From: Brooklawnia sp937867175
GTDB taxonomy: Bacteria > Actinomycetota > Actinomycetes > Propionibacteriales > Propionibacteriaceae
DNA length: 64,000 bases
Direction of reading: 5' to 3'
Assembly: GCA_036821905.1 (NCBI GenBank)
Contig: DAISIR010000003.1
Location: 124,001 to 188,000, forward strand
The translations under genes and the position numbers were made by a program. The notes beneath the pieces are model-generated. The model saw nothing but the letters and a program-made list of their open reading frames with translations, was not told the DNA's origin and did no database searches. This document shows positions 18,870 through 27,699 of the stretch, in pieces (position 1 is the first letter of the stretch; each line of letters opens with the position of its first letter).

Positions 18870-20338
18870 GGGCGTTCCGTCGGCTTCTCGGCGGCCAACC
18901 GCAGCAGCCCGAGCAGCGCGTTCTCGACCACCTCGGTGAGGGCAGGATGGATCCAGTACGGCGCACGTGCGATTTCCTCGATTCGCTGGCCGAAGGTCAT
19001 GGCCTGCACCAGCGGCTGGATCAGGGTGGTCGCCTGGGGCCCGATGAGGTGCGCGCCGAGCAATCGTTCAGCCGCCGGGTCGCTGATCAACTTCACACAG
19101 TGACCCTTGTCGTTCAGCGCCCAACCGTAGGCCACCCACGCGTATTCATGCACGTAGCTGATGTGGTCAATGCCGGCAGCGTCCAGCTCGGCCTCGGTGA
19201 GCCCAACCGTGGCGACTTCCGGCTCGCCGAAGATGCCCTGCGGCACGAACCGTTCGTCCTTGGCCTGCAGCTGGCGCCCGTCGCGTTCGGCCAGCAGGTT
19301 CTGTTTGACCAGCCGGGCCTGCCGGTTCGCCAGGTGCTTGAGCATGACCGGTGAGCAGACGTCTCCGAGTGCCCAGATGTGTGGCACGGCGGTGCGCTGG
19401 TACTCGTCGGTCGGCACGAAACCCAGCGGGTCGATGTCGATACCGGCCCGTTCCAAGCGCAGTTGGTCACCATTCGGGATGCGGCCCAGGCAGACCAGCA
19501 CCGCGTCCGCCTCATAGCTGTACTCGATGCCGGTGGCGTCTTGGGTGCTGAGCACCACCCCGCCGGAATCGCCCGGTTCCATGCCGGTCACCTGCTGGTT
19601 GAGCCTCAAGACCATCCGGGCGGCCATCGCATCGGTGACGCGGACGGCGATCTCTTGATCGTGATGGCGCAATAGTGGTTCACTACGTGTGATGATCGAA
19701 ACGTGGCAGCCCATGCCGGCGTAGATGTGACCGAATTCGACGGCCTCGACGCCACCTCCCAAGATCACCAGCCGCTTCGGCAACTCCTCGATCCGCATGA
19801 TCGTGTCGGACGTGTACACGAAGGCCTGCAAGTAGGGGTCGTCGAAGCCAGGGACCTCGGGCATCCGGGGACGTGAGCCGGCCGCGATGACGATCCGATC
19901 GGCGGTGATCTGGCGCCCTCCGACCCGGATGGTGTGCTGATCGACGAAGATCGCCCGGCCGATGAGCACCTGCACGTTCTTGCGGCCGGTCAAACCCGAC
20001 AGCCCCGACTCGGCGACTTCGTCGGTGCGTCCGAAGACCCGTGCTTGGGCCGCCTTGTGGTCGACGCCGAGGAACTTGACGTCTGCGTTGATCAGGCGTG
20101 CCTGTTCGGGTGCCAGCGAGAACCCAGCCGGCTTGGCCAACATCTTGGATGGGATGCAGCCGGCGTTCAGGCAGGTGCCGCCGAAGATCTGGGTCGGCCC
20201 GACTCCGTTGTCCAGCAGCGCGATCTGCCAGTCGTCGATGTCGTCGTCGATCAGGCTGAGGCCCGATCCCGAACCGATGATGCACAGGTCGACATGGTCA
20301 GGACGCGGCCGGGCGTGGGACTCCATGACTGCCATCAT
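18866..20338 (-). CDS. mtr: mycothione reductase
   Basis: This encodes 490 residues from ATG 20338 (ATG 20326 is also possible; neither has a strong ribosome site). It is a FAD-dependent class I disulfide reductase: a GSGSG dinucleotide loop near the N-terminus, redox-active GGTCLNAGCIPSKML (about residue 50), an NADPH site ILGGGVEAVEFG, and a C-terminal HPALTEVVENALL containing the catalytic His. The wording of these motifs fits mycothione reductase better than lipoamide dehydrogenase. It keeps mycothiol reduced, complementing mshD at 9.4 kb. It overlaps the GH3 gene and lies 31 bases after hemD. Confidence 0.88.
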   Translation of the reverse strand: MMAVMESHARPRPDHVDLCIIGSGSGLSLIDDDIDDWQIALLDNGVGPTQIFGGTCLNAGCIPSKMLAKPAGFSLAPEQARLINADVKFLGVDHKAAQARVFGRTDEVAESGLSGLTGRKNVQVLIGRAIFVDQHTIRVGGRQITADRIVIAAGSRPRMPEVPGFDDPYLQAFVYTSDTIMRIEELPKRLVILGGGVEAVEFGHIYAGMGCHVSIITRSEPLLRHHDQEIAVRVTDAMAARMVLRLNQQVTGMEPGDSGGVVLSTQDATGIEYSYEADAVLVCLGRIPNGDQLRLERAGIDIDPLGFVPTDEYQRTAVPHIWALGDVCSPVMLKHLANRQARLVKQNLLAERDGRQLQAKDERFVPQGIFGEPEVATVGLTEAELDAAGIDHISYVHEYAWVAYGWALNDKGHCVKLISDPAAERLLGAHLIGPQATTLIQPLVQAMTFGQRIEEIARAPYWIHPALTEVVENALLGLLRLAAEKPTERP

Positions 20339-20369
20339 GTCAGACTCATTCGGGTGCTGACCGACCCGA

Positions 20370-21971
20370 TCACTTGCGGCGGCGGGTGCGCTGCGAGGGA
20401 CGCCGGACCGGCTCCCCACCGGCGATCAGGTCTTGGCGCCGGGCGTCTGCGAACTCCGCGAGGGCGTCCACCAGCTCGACGAGATTGGGGTGCTCCGGTA
20501 CAACATCGACGCGCAGCCCGTGCTCTTCGCAGGACGCCACGGTTGCCGGCCCGACCGCGGCCACCACCGTGGCGGCGTGCGGCTTGCCGGCGATGCCCAC
20601 CATGTTGCGCACTGTGGACGCCGAACTGAACACCACCGCGTCGAAGCGTCCCCCCTTGATGGCATCGCGGATCTCAGCGGGTGGCGGCGCCGCCCGCACT
20701 GTACGGTGGGCGATCACTTCCTCCACCTCCCAGCCGAGCTCGTTCACACTCGTCACCAGTGCGTCGACGGCGATCTCTGCGCGCGGGATGAGGATGCGGT
20801 TGATGGGATCGAGCAGGTCGTCGAAGGCCGGGAACTCGGCGGCCAGTGCCTCGCCGCGCTGCTCACCTTCAGGCACCAGGTCTGGGCTGATGCCCCAGTT
20901 GTTCAACGCCTCGACGGTGTCGGCACCCACGGCGGCGATCCGCAACCCGGAGAAGGCCCGCGAGTCGAGTCCGAGCAAAGCGAGCCGCTCGGTGACCGCA
21001 CGCACCGAATTGGCGGAGTTGAAGATCACCCACTGGAAGCGGCCGTCGACCAGACCCTGGATGGCTCGTTCCATGGGCTGCGGATTGCGTGGTGGCTGCA
21101 CCGAAATGGTCGCCATTTGCACCGGGATAGCGCCATGGTGCTCCAGGCGTCGCTCGATTGCGCCGGGCAGCCCCTTGGTGCGTGGCACGAGCACCTGCCA
21201 GCCGAACAACGGCTTGGACTCGTACCAGTTGAGCCTCGGGTCCCGGCGGGCAGCTTCTCCCACCACGACTGCAAGGGATCTGCCGTCACAATCTTCCGCA
21301 GCCTGCGCCAGCCCGCCGAGGGTCGTCTCGATGGACCGCTGGGCGCTGGAGGCGTAGTTCACCGTCACCAGCGCGGGCATGTCGGTCGGCAGTCCGCGGT
21401 CGCGGGCCTGTCTGGCGAGTTCGGCGACCTGGTCGGCCTGCAGCAGCGCCATGATGTTGGGCGGCACCTCCGCCAACTCCGGATCGCGGGTCATCCACCA
21501 CAGTCGGTTACCGTCACTGATCCCCGAAGCAGTCAGCGCCAAGGTGGCCTTCGGCAGACCGGGCACCACATCGAGACGGCAGCCCCGATCGACCAAGCCA
21601 ACAGCCAGCGGCTCGGCCTCGCCGTCGATCATCGGGTCACCGGCCACCAGCCAGGCGACCGAGAATCCGGCCATCGCCAACTGCGCGACCTTGTCAAGGT
21701 CCGGATCGACTGCGGCGAGCAGGACCGGTGCATCCGGGTCACAGCTGACCTCTGGTTCACCCAGCAGGTCTGGACTCAGTTCCGGGCTCAGCACCAGGAC
21801 GTCGGCGTCCGCGATCGTCTGCAATCCGGCCAAGGTCAACCGCAGCGGGCCACCCAACCCCGTTCCGACGAAGACGACATGCCCGGGCGCGCCACGCGAC
21901 GGCCGAATCCGGGACGTCACCTCGGCAGGATCACACTCATCCAGCGGGATCGCGGCCCGGTGCTCACTCAT
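20370..21971 (-). CDS. hemD: uroporphyrinogen-III synthase with N-terminal methyltransferase-like domain
   Basis: This encodes 533 residues. The first ~240 resemble a uroporphyrin-III C-methyltransferase (start VVFVGTGLGGPLRLTLAGL), but the usual GDPFVFGRG motif reads GDPMIDGEA, so this domain may be inactive. Residues ~250-510 form the HemD fold (for example WVIFNSANSVRAV and DAVVFSSASTVRNMVG), which cyclises hydroxymethylbilane to uroporphyrinogen III. Such fusions are usual in actinobacteria. A basic tail (QRTRRRK) ends the protein. It lies upstream of mtr on the same strand; no other heme gene is nearby in the window. Confidence 0.85.
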   Translation of the reverse strand: MSEHRAAIPLDECDPAEVTSRIRPSRGAPGHVVFVGTGLGGPLRLTLAGLQTIADADVLVLSPELSPDLLGEPEVSCDPDAPVLLAAVDPDLDKVAQLAMAGFSVAWLVAGDPMIDGEAEPLAVGLVDRGCRLDVVPGLPKATLALTASGISDGNRLWWMTRDPELAEVPPNIMALLQADQVAELARQARDRGLPTDMPALVTVNYASSAQRSIETTLGGLAQAAEDCDGRSLAVVVGEAARRDPRLNWYESKPLFGWQVLVPRTKGLPGAIERRLEHHGAIPVQMATISVQPPRNPQPMERAIQGLVDGRFQWVIFNSANSVRAVTERLALLGLDSRAFSGLRIAAVGADTVEALNNWGISPDLVPEGEQRGEALAAEFPAFDDLLDPINRILIPRAEIAVDALVTSVNELGWEVEEVIAHRTVRAAPPPAEIRDAIKGGRFDAVVFSSASTVRNMVGIAGKPHAATVVAAVGPATVASCEEHGLRVDVVPEHPNLVELVDALAEFADARRQDLIAGGEPVRRPSQRTRRRK

Positions 21972-22086
21972 GACGTCTCCTTACGGCACGCAACGCCTTA
22001 ACTCACGACGCCACACCAAGATCCCCCAGTCTGCGGCTACGTACGAGCGGGGCCGTCGCGCCGGGGGCATATTACTCGGCGGCTGG

Positions 22087-22188
22087 TCAGCGGCCCGCGC
22101 GGCGCCGCTGAATTCGCGTCTTCTTGAGCAGCTTGCGATGCTTCTTCTTCGCCATGCGCTTGCGACGCTTCTTGATGACCGATCCCAC
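22087..22188 (-). CDS. small ribosomal protein bS22 (33 residues)
   Basis: GTG 22188 opens a 33-residue, extremely basic protein starting MGSVIKKRRKRMAKKKHR and ending RRRAGR. It is almost identical to the bS22 / AURKAIP1-COX24-domain protein seen bound to the mycobacterial 30S subunit near the decoding region. GAAAGG lies 7 bases before the start. It is easily missed because of its length. It stands alone between hemD and proC, with about 115 bases of unassigned sequence on its downstream side and a small hairpin (22218-22234) upstream. Confidence 0.9.
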   Translation of the reverse strand: MGSVIKKRRKRMAKKKHRKLLKKTRIQRRRAGR

Positions 22189-22318
22189 TGTGAACCTTTC
22201 GGAGACTTATGCTCAATCCCGCATTCAACGCGGGAACAGTACCATGCCGCGGCACCACATCGGCTCAGTCTACCGCCGCGCCACTCCCAGGGAAAACCAG
22301 CGACCACCAGACGACGGA

Positions 22319-23116
22319 TCAGCCGCGACTGCGGTCGTGTGCCGCCCAGATCGCGTCGCTGACGGCAGCCTTCACAGCATGCGCATCGAACTGCCGGATC
22401 GCGGCAGCGGTGGTGCCGCCCGGCGAGGTGACTCGCTCACGCAGGACTGCCGGGTGTTCGCCCATCGCCAGCAACTGCGCCGAGCCCAACAGGGTCTGCC
22501 TGACCAGGATGCCGGACTGTTCACGGGTGAGGCCGAGCTGCACCCCGGCTTCGATCATCGCCTCGGCGAGGTAGAACAAATACGCAGGGCCGGAGCCGCT
22601 GACCGCGGTGACCGCGTCCTGCCGCGACTCGGGCAAGACCAGCACCTCACCGACCGCCCCCATGAGCCGGGCGGCAAGCTCCAACTGCTCGCCGGTGACG
22701 GACGAGTTGGGTGACAGGACGGCCATCCCGGCACCGATCTGGGCCGGCGTATTGGGCATCACACGCACGATCGGCGTCCCGGCGGGCAGATGGTCGGCAA
22801 TGGTGGCGATCGCCACTCCAGCGCAGACCGACAGCACCAGGGCATCGGCCGGCAACAATCCGGCAGCGTGGTCCAAGACCTTGGTGGCGTCAGCGGGTTT
22901 TACCGCCAGCACCACGACCTGTGCACCGTCGACGACCTCATCCAGCACCGCGCCGACCGTCAGACCGGACTCGCCGGCGAGTTGCGCGCGGCGAGCCGGA
23001 ACTGCCTCGACCACACTCACCCGCGTCCACCCGTCACGCACCAAGCCGGACGCGATCGCGCCGCCCATCACCCCGCCGCCGATGACGACCACGGGCACCG
23101 CGCTGGCTCCGCCCAC
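22319..23116 (-). CDS. proC: pyrroline-5-carboxylate reductase
   Basis: This encodes 265 residues. The Rossmann motif IGGGVMGGAIASGL is at about residues 12-25, and the family signature VTAVSGSGPAYLF lies near residue 170 with TSPGGTT near 230. It reduces pyrroline-5-carboxylate to proline with NAD(P)H. GTG 23116 is the longest start, 3 bases after the asd stop; no clear ribosome site is visible, so coupling to asd is probable. Proline degradation (PRODH) is encoded separately at 28.5 kb. Confidence 0.93.
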   Translation of the reverse strand: MGGASAVPVVVIGGGVMGGAIASGLVRDGWTRVSVVEAVPARRAQLAGESGLTVGAVLDEVVDGAQVVVLAVKPADATKVLDHAAGLLPADALVLSVCAGVAIATIADHLPAGTPIVRVMPNTPAQIGAGMAVLSPNSSVTGEQLELAARLMGAVGEVLVLPESRQDAVTAVSGSGPAYLFYLAEAMIEAGVQLGLTREQSGILVRQTLLGSAQLLAMGEHPAVLRERVTSPGGTTAAAIRQFDAHAVKAAVSDAIWAAHDRSRG

Positions 23117-23119
23117 GTC

Positions 23120-24154
23120 TCAGGCCCTGGCCGCCAGAAGCTCGGCGATCTGCACCGCGTTCAACGCGGCACCCTTGCGCAGGTTGTCGCAGCTGACGAA
23201 CATCGCCAAGCCGCGACCGCCAGGAACCGATTGGTCGACCCGGATTCGTCCCACCAGGCTCGGATCGGCACCGGCCGCCTGTCGTGGCGTGGGCACTTCC
23301 ACCAACTGGACGCCGGGCGCCTCGGCGAGCAGCGCGGTAGCCTCCGTCGGGCTGATCGGCCGCTCGAACTCGGCGTTGATCACCAGGGAGTGGCCGGTGA
23401 ATACCGGGATGCGCACGCAGGTTCCCGAGACGGCGAGTTCCGGCAGGTGCAGGATCTTGCGGGACTCGTTGCGAAGCTTCTGCTCCTCATCGGTCTCCAG
23501 CCAGCCGTCGTCCACCAGCGCGCCGGCATACGGCACGGCGTTGAACGCGATCGGGGCGACGTAGGGCGCGTTGTCGACCGGAGCCAGAGCGCCGCCGTCG
23601 AAGGCCAGTCGGGCGAAGTCCTGCTCGACCGCCGCTGCGGTCTGGTCACGCAGCGCACGGACGCCGGCCAGTCCCGACCCCGAGGTGGCCTGGTAGGTGG
23701 CCACGATCAAGCGCTGCAGCCCGGCTGCGTCGGCGAGCGGCTTCAGCACCGGCATGGCGGCCATGGTGGTGCAGTTCGGGTTGGCGATGATGCCCTTTGG
23801 CGGGTTGATCGCGTCGGTTGGGTTCACTTCGGAGACCACCAACGGCACGTCTGGGTCCATCCGCCAGCACGAGGAGTTGTCGACCACGACGGCGCCCGCG
23901 GCGGCCACCTTGGGGGCGAACTCGCTGGACGCGGTCTTGCCGGCGCTGAAGATGGCGATGTCGAGACCGGCAAAGTCGGCGATCGCCATGTCTTCGACAG
24001 TGATCTCGGTACCGCGCCAATCGAGCTTCTTGCCCGCCGACCGGGACGACGCGAAGTATCGCATCTCGTCCACCGGATAGTTGCGCTCATCAAGCAGCGT
24101 CCGCATGACGTTGCCGACCTGACCGGTTGCCCCGAAGACTCCAACTCGCACCAT
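23120..24154 (-). CDS. asd: aspartate-semialdehyde dehydrogenase
   Basis: This encodes 344 residues from ATG 24154. The NADP motif GVFGATGQVG is at residues 5-14. The catalytic cysteine is in NPNCTTMA (about residue 128), and the later RIPVFTGHS contains the active-site His. It converts aspartyl phosphate to the semialdehyde, feeding lysine/diaminopimelate, threonine and methionine. It is first in a minus-strand pair with proC. Upstream lies the transposase remnant of the accessory island. Confidence 0.94.
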   Translation of the reverse strand: MVRVGVFGATGQVGNVMRTLLDERNYPVDEMRYFASSRSAGKKLDWRGTEITVEDMAIADFAGLDIAIFSAGKTASSEFAPKVAAAGAVVVDNSSCWRMDPDVPLVVSEVNPTDAINPPKGIIANPNCTTMAAMPVLKPLADAAGLQRLIVATYQATSGSGLAGVRALRDQTAAAVEQDFARLAFDGGALAPVDNAPYVAPIAFNAVPYAGALVDDGWLETDEEQKLRNESRKILHLPELAVSGTCVRIPVFTGHSLVINAEFERPISPTEATALLAEAPGVQLVEVPTPRQAAGADPSLVGRIRVDQSVPGGRGLAMFVSCDNLRKGAALNAVQIAELLAARA

Positions 24155-24239
24155 GAGTCAAAGCCTAGCGCCCACGCCCAGCCGGGCTCGGTGCGCCCAC
24201 GCTGGCCAAAGCGTGTCTCCAATTCTTGGTGGCTCGACT

Positions 24240-24479
24240 TGGGAGAAGGGCGAGAAACCACGCCCTGGCAAGCAGGACTTCAAACCCCTTCGCCAGATCA
24301 TCGAGTCCGTCAACGACACTCTCAAGGGCCAACTCGACCTCGAACGCCACGGCGGCAGAACCATCGCCTGCGTCCGCCCCCGCATCGCCGCCCGCGTCCT
24401 CGCGCTCACCGCCGGCATCTGACACAACGCCAACATCGGCGCCGAGATCCGCCGATCACTGACCACCTACGACAACTGA
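24240..24479 (+). pseudogene. transposase C-terminal remnant (IS982-like)
   Basis: One frame reads LRQIIESVNDTLKGQLDLER and continues HGGRT...LALTAGI, then a TGA at 24420-24422, then HNANIGAEIRRSLTTYDN and a stop at 24477. Intact transposases of this kind have Trp in place of that TGA (an AIWHN motif), so a nonsense change has hit a tail of the gene whose first part is already lost. The wording resembles IS982-family C-termini; the family call is from memory. No terminal inverted repeats were found. It marks the left edge of the P-type ATPase island. Confidence 0.7.
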
Positions 24480-24558
24480 CCCCTTGGACTGACTCATCTA
24501 GAGTTGTGCCCGTTCGAGGGTCGGCAGTCACCGACCCCGCGCCTCGAGGAGCACCAAG

Positions 24559-27324
24559 ATGACTGACACGGCCCAGGCCACAACGGGTCCGACGCCCGCG
24601 TGGTACGCGATGACCCCAGCCGACGCCGCGGCGGCGTGGGAGGTCGATCCCGACACAGGCCTCAGCGCGGCCGAGGTGGACCGCCGCCGCGCCACCCACG
24701 GCGAGAACAAGATCGACTCCGAGCCGCCGCCCACACGGTGGACCATCGCGCTCGGCGAGATCAAGGACCCGATGAACCTGATGCTCATCGCGGTCTCCAT
24801 CGCCAGCTTCATCATCGGCGAGACCCCGGTCGCGATCATGGTGTCCGTCCTCGTCGTCATCAACGTCGTGATCGCCACGCAGCAGGAGCTGAAGGCCCGC
24901 AGCGCCGTCGACGCCCTCGCGAAGATGCAGACGCCGATGGTGAGGGTGGTGCGCGACGGATCGGTGCAGCAGATTCCCGCCCCCGAGGTCGTGCCCGGCG
25001 ACATCGTCCAGCTGGAGGCCGGCGACCTGGTCCCCGCCGACGGCCGCATCCTGCGCTCGGCCAGCTGCGAGACCCAGGAGGCGGCCCTCACCGGCGAAAG
25101 CGCCCCGATCGCGAAGGGCACCGCCGCGCTCGAGTCCGACGACGTGGCGCTCGGCGACCGCACCCCCATGCTCTTCCAGAACACGTCGCTCACGCGCGGC
25201 ACGGCCACCATGGTCGTCACCGGCACCGGGATGGACACCGAGATGGGCCGGATCGCGACCATGCTGTCCGAGATTGAGGTCAGCAAGTCGCCGCTGCAGA
25301 CCGAGCTGGCCCAACTGACCAAGGTGCTGGGCATCATCACCTGGGCCGCGGTCGCGGTCGTCGTGATCCTCGGCATCGTCCGGCAGCAGCCGCTCGCCGC
25401 CGTGCTGCTGCTCGGCATCTCCATGGCTGTCTCGGCGATCCCGACCGGCCTGCCGACCTTCGTCCAGGCGATGCTCGCCTTCGGCGCGAATCGGCTGGCC
25501 GAAGCGAAGGCCGTCATGAAGAACCTCGGCGACGTCGAGACCCTCGGCGCCACCAGCGCGATCAACTCGGACAAGACCGGCACGCTCACACTCAACGAGA
25601 TGATGGTCCGGAGGCTCTACTACCGGGGCGGCTGGTACAAGGTCTCGGGCGACGGGTACGAGAAGTCCGGGCAGATCACCTGTGCGGCGGGAGCGAAGGC
25701 GCCCGATTTCACCCACCTGGCCTACGGGCTCTGCCTCGACTCCGATGCGACGGTCTCCGACGCGGGCGCCGTCGTCGGCGACCCCACGGAGGCCGCGCTC
25801 GTCGTGCTCGCCGCCAAGCTCGGCGTCGACGCGGAGGAGACCCGCCGCGCCTACCCGCGGTTCGCGGAGGTCCCCTTCGACTCCGACTACAAGTTCATGG
25901 CCACCTACCACCACCTGCCGGTGGACGGGGTCGACCGGTTCGTCGGCCTCGTCAAGGGCGGCCCCGACGTCGTGCTCGACCGCTGCGGCTACGCGCTGAC
26001 TGCCGACAGCACTGTCCCGATCGACGAGAAGGTCCGCGCCCGGTTGCTCGCCGCCAACCGCGAGATGAGCGAGCAGGGACTGCGCGTCCTCGCCTTCGCG
26101 ATGCGCCCCCTCGACGGCCGGGAGGACGCCGTCGCCGCCGACCCGATGGGTCACGTCGAGGACCTGGTCTTCGTCGGCATGGCCGGCATCATCGACCCGC
26201 TGCGCCCCTCGTCGCTCGAGGCCGTGCGGGTCGCGCACGCCGCGGGCATCGAGGTTCGGATGATCACCGGCGACCACGCCATCACCGCGGGCGCCATCGG
26301 CGCAGAGCTCGGGCTCGGAGCGGGCGCGATCAGCGGCGCGGAGGTCCAGGCGATGACCGACGAGCAGATCCGCGAGGCGCTTCCCCGCCTGCACGTCTTC
26401 GGCCGCGTGACCCCGCAGGACAAGCTGCGGCTCGCACGGATCATGCAGGAGAGCGGCGAGGTCGTCGCGATGACCGGCGACGCCGTCAACGACGCCGCCG
26501 CGCTCAAGCAGGCCGACGTCGGCGTCGCGATGGGTTCGGGCAGCGAGGTCACCAAGCAGGCCGCGAACATGATCCTCACCGACGACAACTTCGGCACGCT
26601 GGTCAAGGCCATCCATCTGGGGCGCGGCATCTACGACAAGATCACGTCCTACGTGCGCTTCCAGATGACCCAGCTGCTCTCGCTGGTCTTCCTTTTCCTC
26701 AGCGCGAGCGTCTTCAACATCAACCAGGGCATGCCGATGACCCCGATGATGGTGCTCTACCTGAACTTCTTCATCTGCGCCGCGCCAGTCGTCATGATCA
26801 TGGTTGACCCGACGCCCGAAGACCTGATGACGCGTCCCCCGCGGGACACCTCGCAGGGCATCGCCAACTCCCGCGCCGTCGCGCAGTGGGTCGTCTTCGG
26901 ACTCACCCTCTTCGCCGTCGCGCTCGCCGCGCTGCTGCTCACCCCGGGCGAAATGAGCCCCACCGAGCCGAACGTCCCGATGACCATGTCGTTCGCCGTG
27001 ATGGGCCTCGGCACCGTGTTCAGCGCGCTCGTGATGCGCCGCGACCCCGACTCGGGGTTGAACGCCCCCATCCTCGGCGCCATCAAGATTCTCCTCATCC
27101 CGACCGCCATGACGGTGCTCGGCGTCGAGTGGGGCTGGCTGCGCGGCATCCTCGGCACCGTCGACCTGACGAGCGGTCAGTGGATGTCGGTCATCGGCTA
27201 CGCGGTCCTCGTCGCACTCGTCGTCGAGGTTTACAAGGTGTTCCGCCGGTCACGGCTCGCCAAGGAGCCCGCCCTCGCCCGCGGCGTCGAGGCGGTCGTC
27301 CCCGAGCGCGTCCGGGGCGCCTGA
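24559..27324 (+). CDS. P2-type cation ATPase with atypical membrane ion-site motifs
   Basis: This encodes 921 residues from ATG 24559, with GAGGAG upstream. All P-type elements are present: an N-terminal cation-ATPase domain, TGES (178-181), phosphorylated Asp338 in SDKTGT, TGD, and GDAVNDAAALKQAD (about 640-654; the usual form is GDGVNDAPAL). The M4 motif, normally PEGLP in calcium pumps, is PTGLP (295-299), and the M6 region reads LNFFICAAP (about 735-743) where SERCA has NLVTDGLPA. So two acidic ion ligands are absent. No heavy-metal CPC motif exists. The substrate cannot be named. It lies between two pseudogenes, and the hairpin at 24518-24537 lies in its leader. Confidence 0.88.
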   Translation: MTDTAQATTGPTPAWYAMTPADAAAAWEVDPDTGLSAAEVDRRRATHGENKIDSEPPPTRWTIALGEIKDPMNLMLIAVSIASFIIGETPVAIMVSVLVVINVVIATQQELKARSAVDALAKMQTPMVRVVRDGSVQQIPAPEVVPGDIVQLEAGDLVPADGRILRSASCETQEAALTGESAPIAKGTAALESDDVALGDRTPMLFQNTSLTRGTATMVVTGTGMDTEMGRIATMLSEIEVSKSPLQTELAQLTKVLGIITWAAVAVVVILGIVRQQPLAAVLLLGISMAVSAIPTGLPTFVQAMLAFGANRLAEAKAVMKNLGDVETLGATSAINSDKTGTLTLNEMMVRRLYYRGGWYKVSGDGYEKSGQITCAAGAKAPDFTHLAYGLCLDSDATVSDAGAVVGDPTEAALVVLAAKLGVDAEETRRAYPRFAEVPFDSDYKFMATYHHLPVDGVDRFVGLVKGGPDVVLDRCGYALTADSTVPIDEKVRARLLAANREMSEQGLRVLAFAMRPLDGREDAVAADPMGHVEDLVFVGMAGIIDPLRPSSLEAVRVAHAAGIEVRMITGDHAITAGAIGAELGLGAGAISGAEVQAMTDEQIREALPRLHVFGRVTPQDKLRLARIMQESGEVVAMTGDAVNDAAALKQADVGVAMGSGSEVTKQAANMILTDDNFGTLVKAIHLGRGIYDKITSYVRFQMTQLLSLVFLFLSASVFNINQGMPMTPMMVLYLNFFICAAPVVMIMVDPTPEDLMTRPPRDTSQGIANSRAVAQWVVFGLTLFAVALAALLLTPGEMSPTEPNVPMTMSFAVMGLGTVFSALVMRRDPDSGLNAPILGAIKILLIPTAMTVLGVEWGWLRGILGTVDLTSGQWMSVIGYAVLVALVVEVYKVFRRSRLAKEPALARGVEAVVPERVRGA

Positions 27325-27350
27325 CCGGCACACGCGAAAGAAGGTCGAGA

Positions 27351-27640
27351 AACGAAGAAGAAGCGCACCTGAAGCATCTGAAGGAACTGCACGGCGACGT
27401 CGTGGCGATGCAGGAATGGGTCAAGGAGACGGGCGCGTAAGTGTGCATCGTCTTCAAGGGGCGCGACACCGCGGGCAAGGGCGGCGTGATCAAGGGGATG
27501 AGCCCCCGCGACGCCAAGGTGGTGGCGCTGCCCACGCCCTCCGAGCGCGAGAAGTCCCAGATGTACAGCTGGCGCCACGTCCCCCACCTGCCCGCGGCTG
27601 GGAGATCGTGATCTTCGACCGCAGCCGGTACATAACCGAA
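27351..27640 (+). pseudogene. degraded polyphosphate kinase 2 (ppk2) fragment
   Basis: Consecutive pieces match PPK2: VVAMQEWVKETGA, then an in-frame TAA (27438-27440), VCIVFKGRDTAGKGGVIKG with the Walker A lysine, KVVALPTPSEREKSQMY, and, after a frameshift near 27595, EIVIFDRSRY. A block between the Walker A helix and KVVALP is shortened, and the C-terminal half is missing altogether. There is no start codon. It begins 26 bases after the P-type ATPase stop on the same strand, so the two were probably once an operon. Clearly non-functional. Confidence 0.85.
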
Positions 27641-27699
27641 GAACTCCAACCGCAAACCGATCAGCCCGACCGGTGCGCGGCGGATTGTTCAGCAGTCTC

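Noticed and set aside
17649..19103. A 484-codon plus-strand frame
   Set aside because: Opposite the GH3 lipoprotein gene, which has signal peptide and catalytic motifs.
24150..24560. A complete insertion sequence at the left edge of the ATPase island
   Set aside because: Only a C-terminal piece with an internal stop is present; no inverted repeats or target duplications were found.
24406..26616. A 736-codon open frame on the minus strand opposite the P-type ATPase
   Set aside because: It is the mirror of a gene with full P-type motifs; its translation is Asp/Gly/Arg/His-rich with no family. High-GC coding regions commonly leave such shadows.
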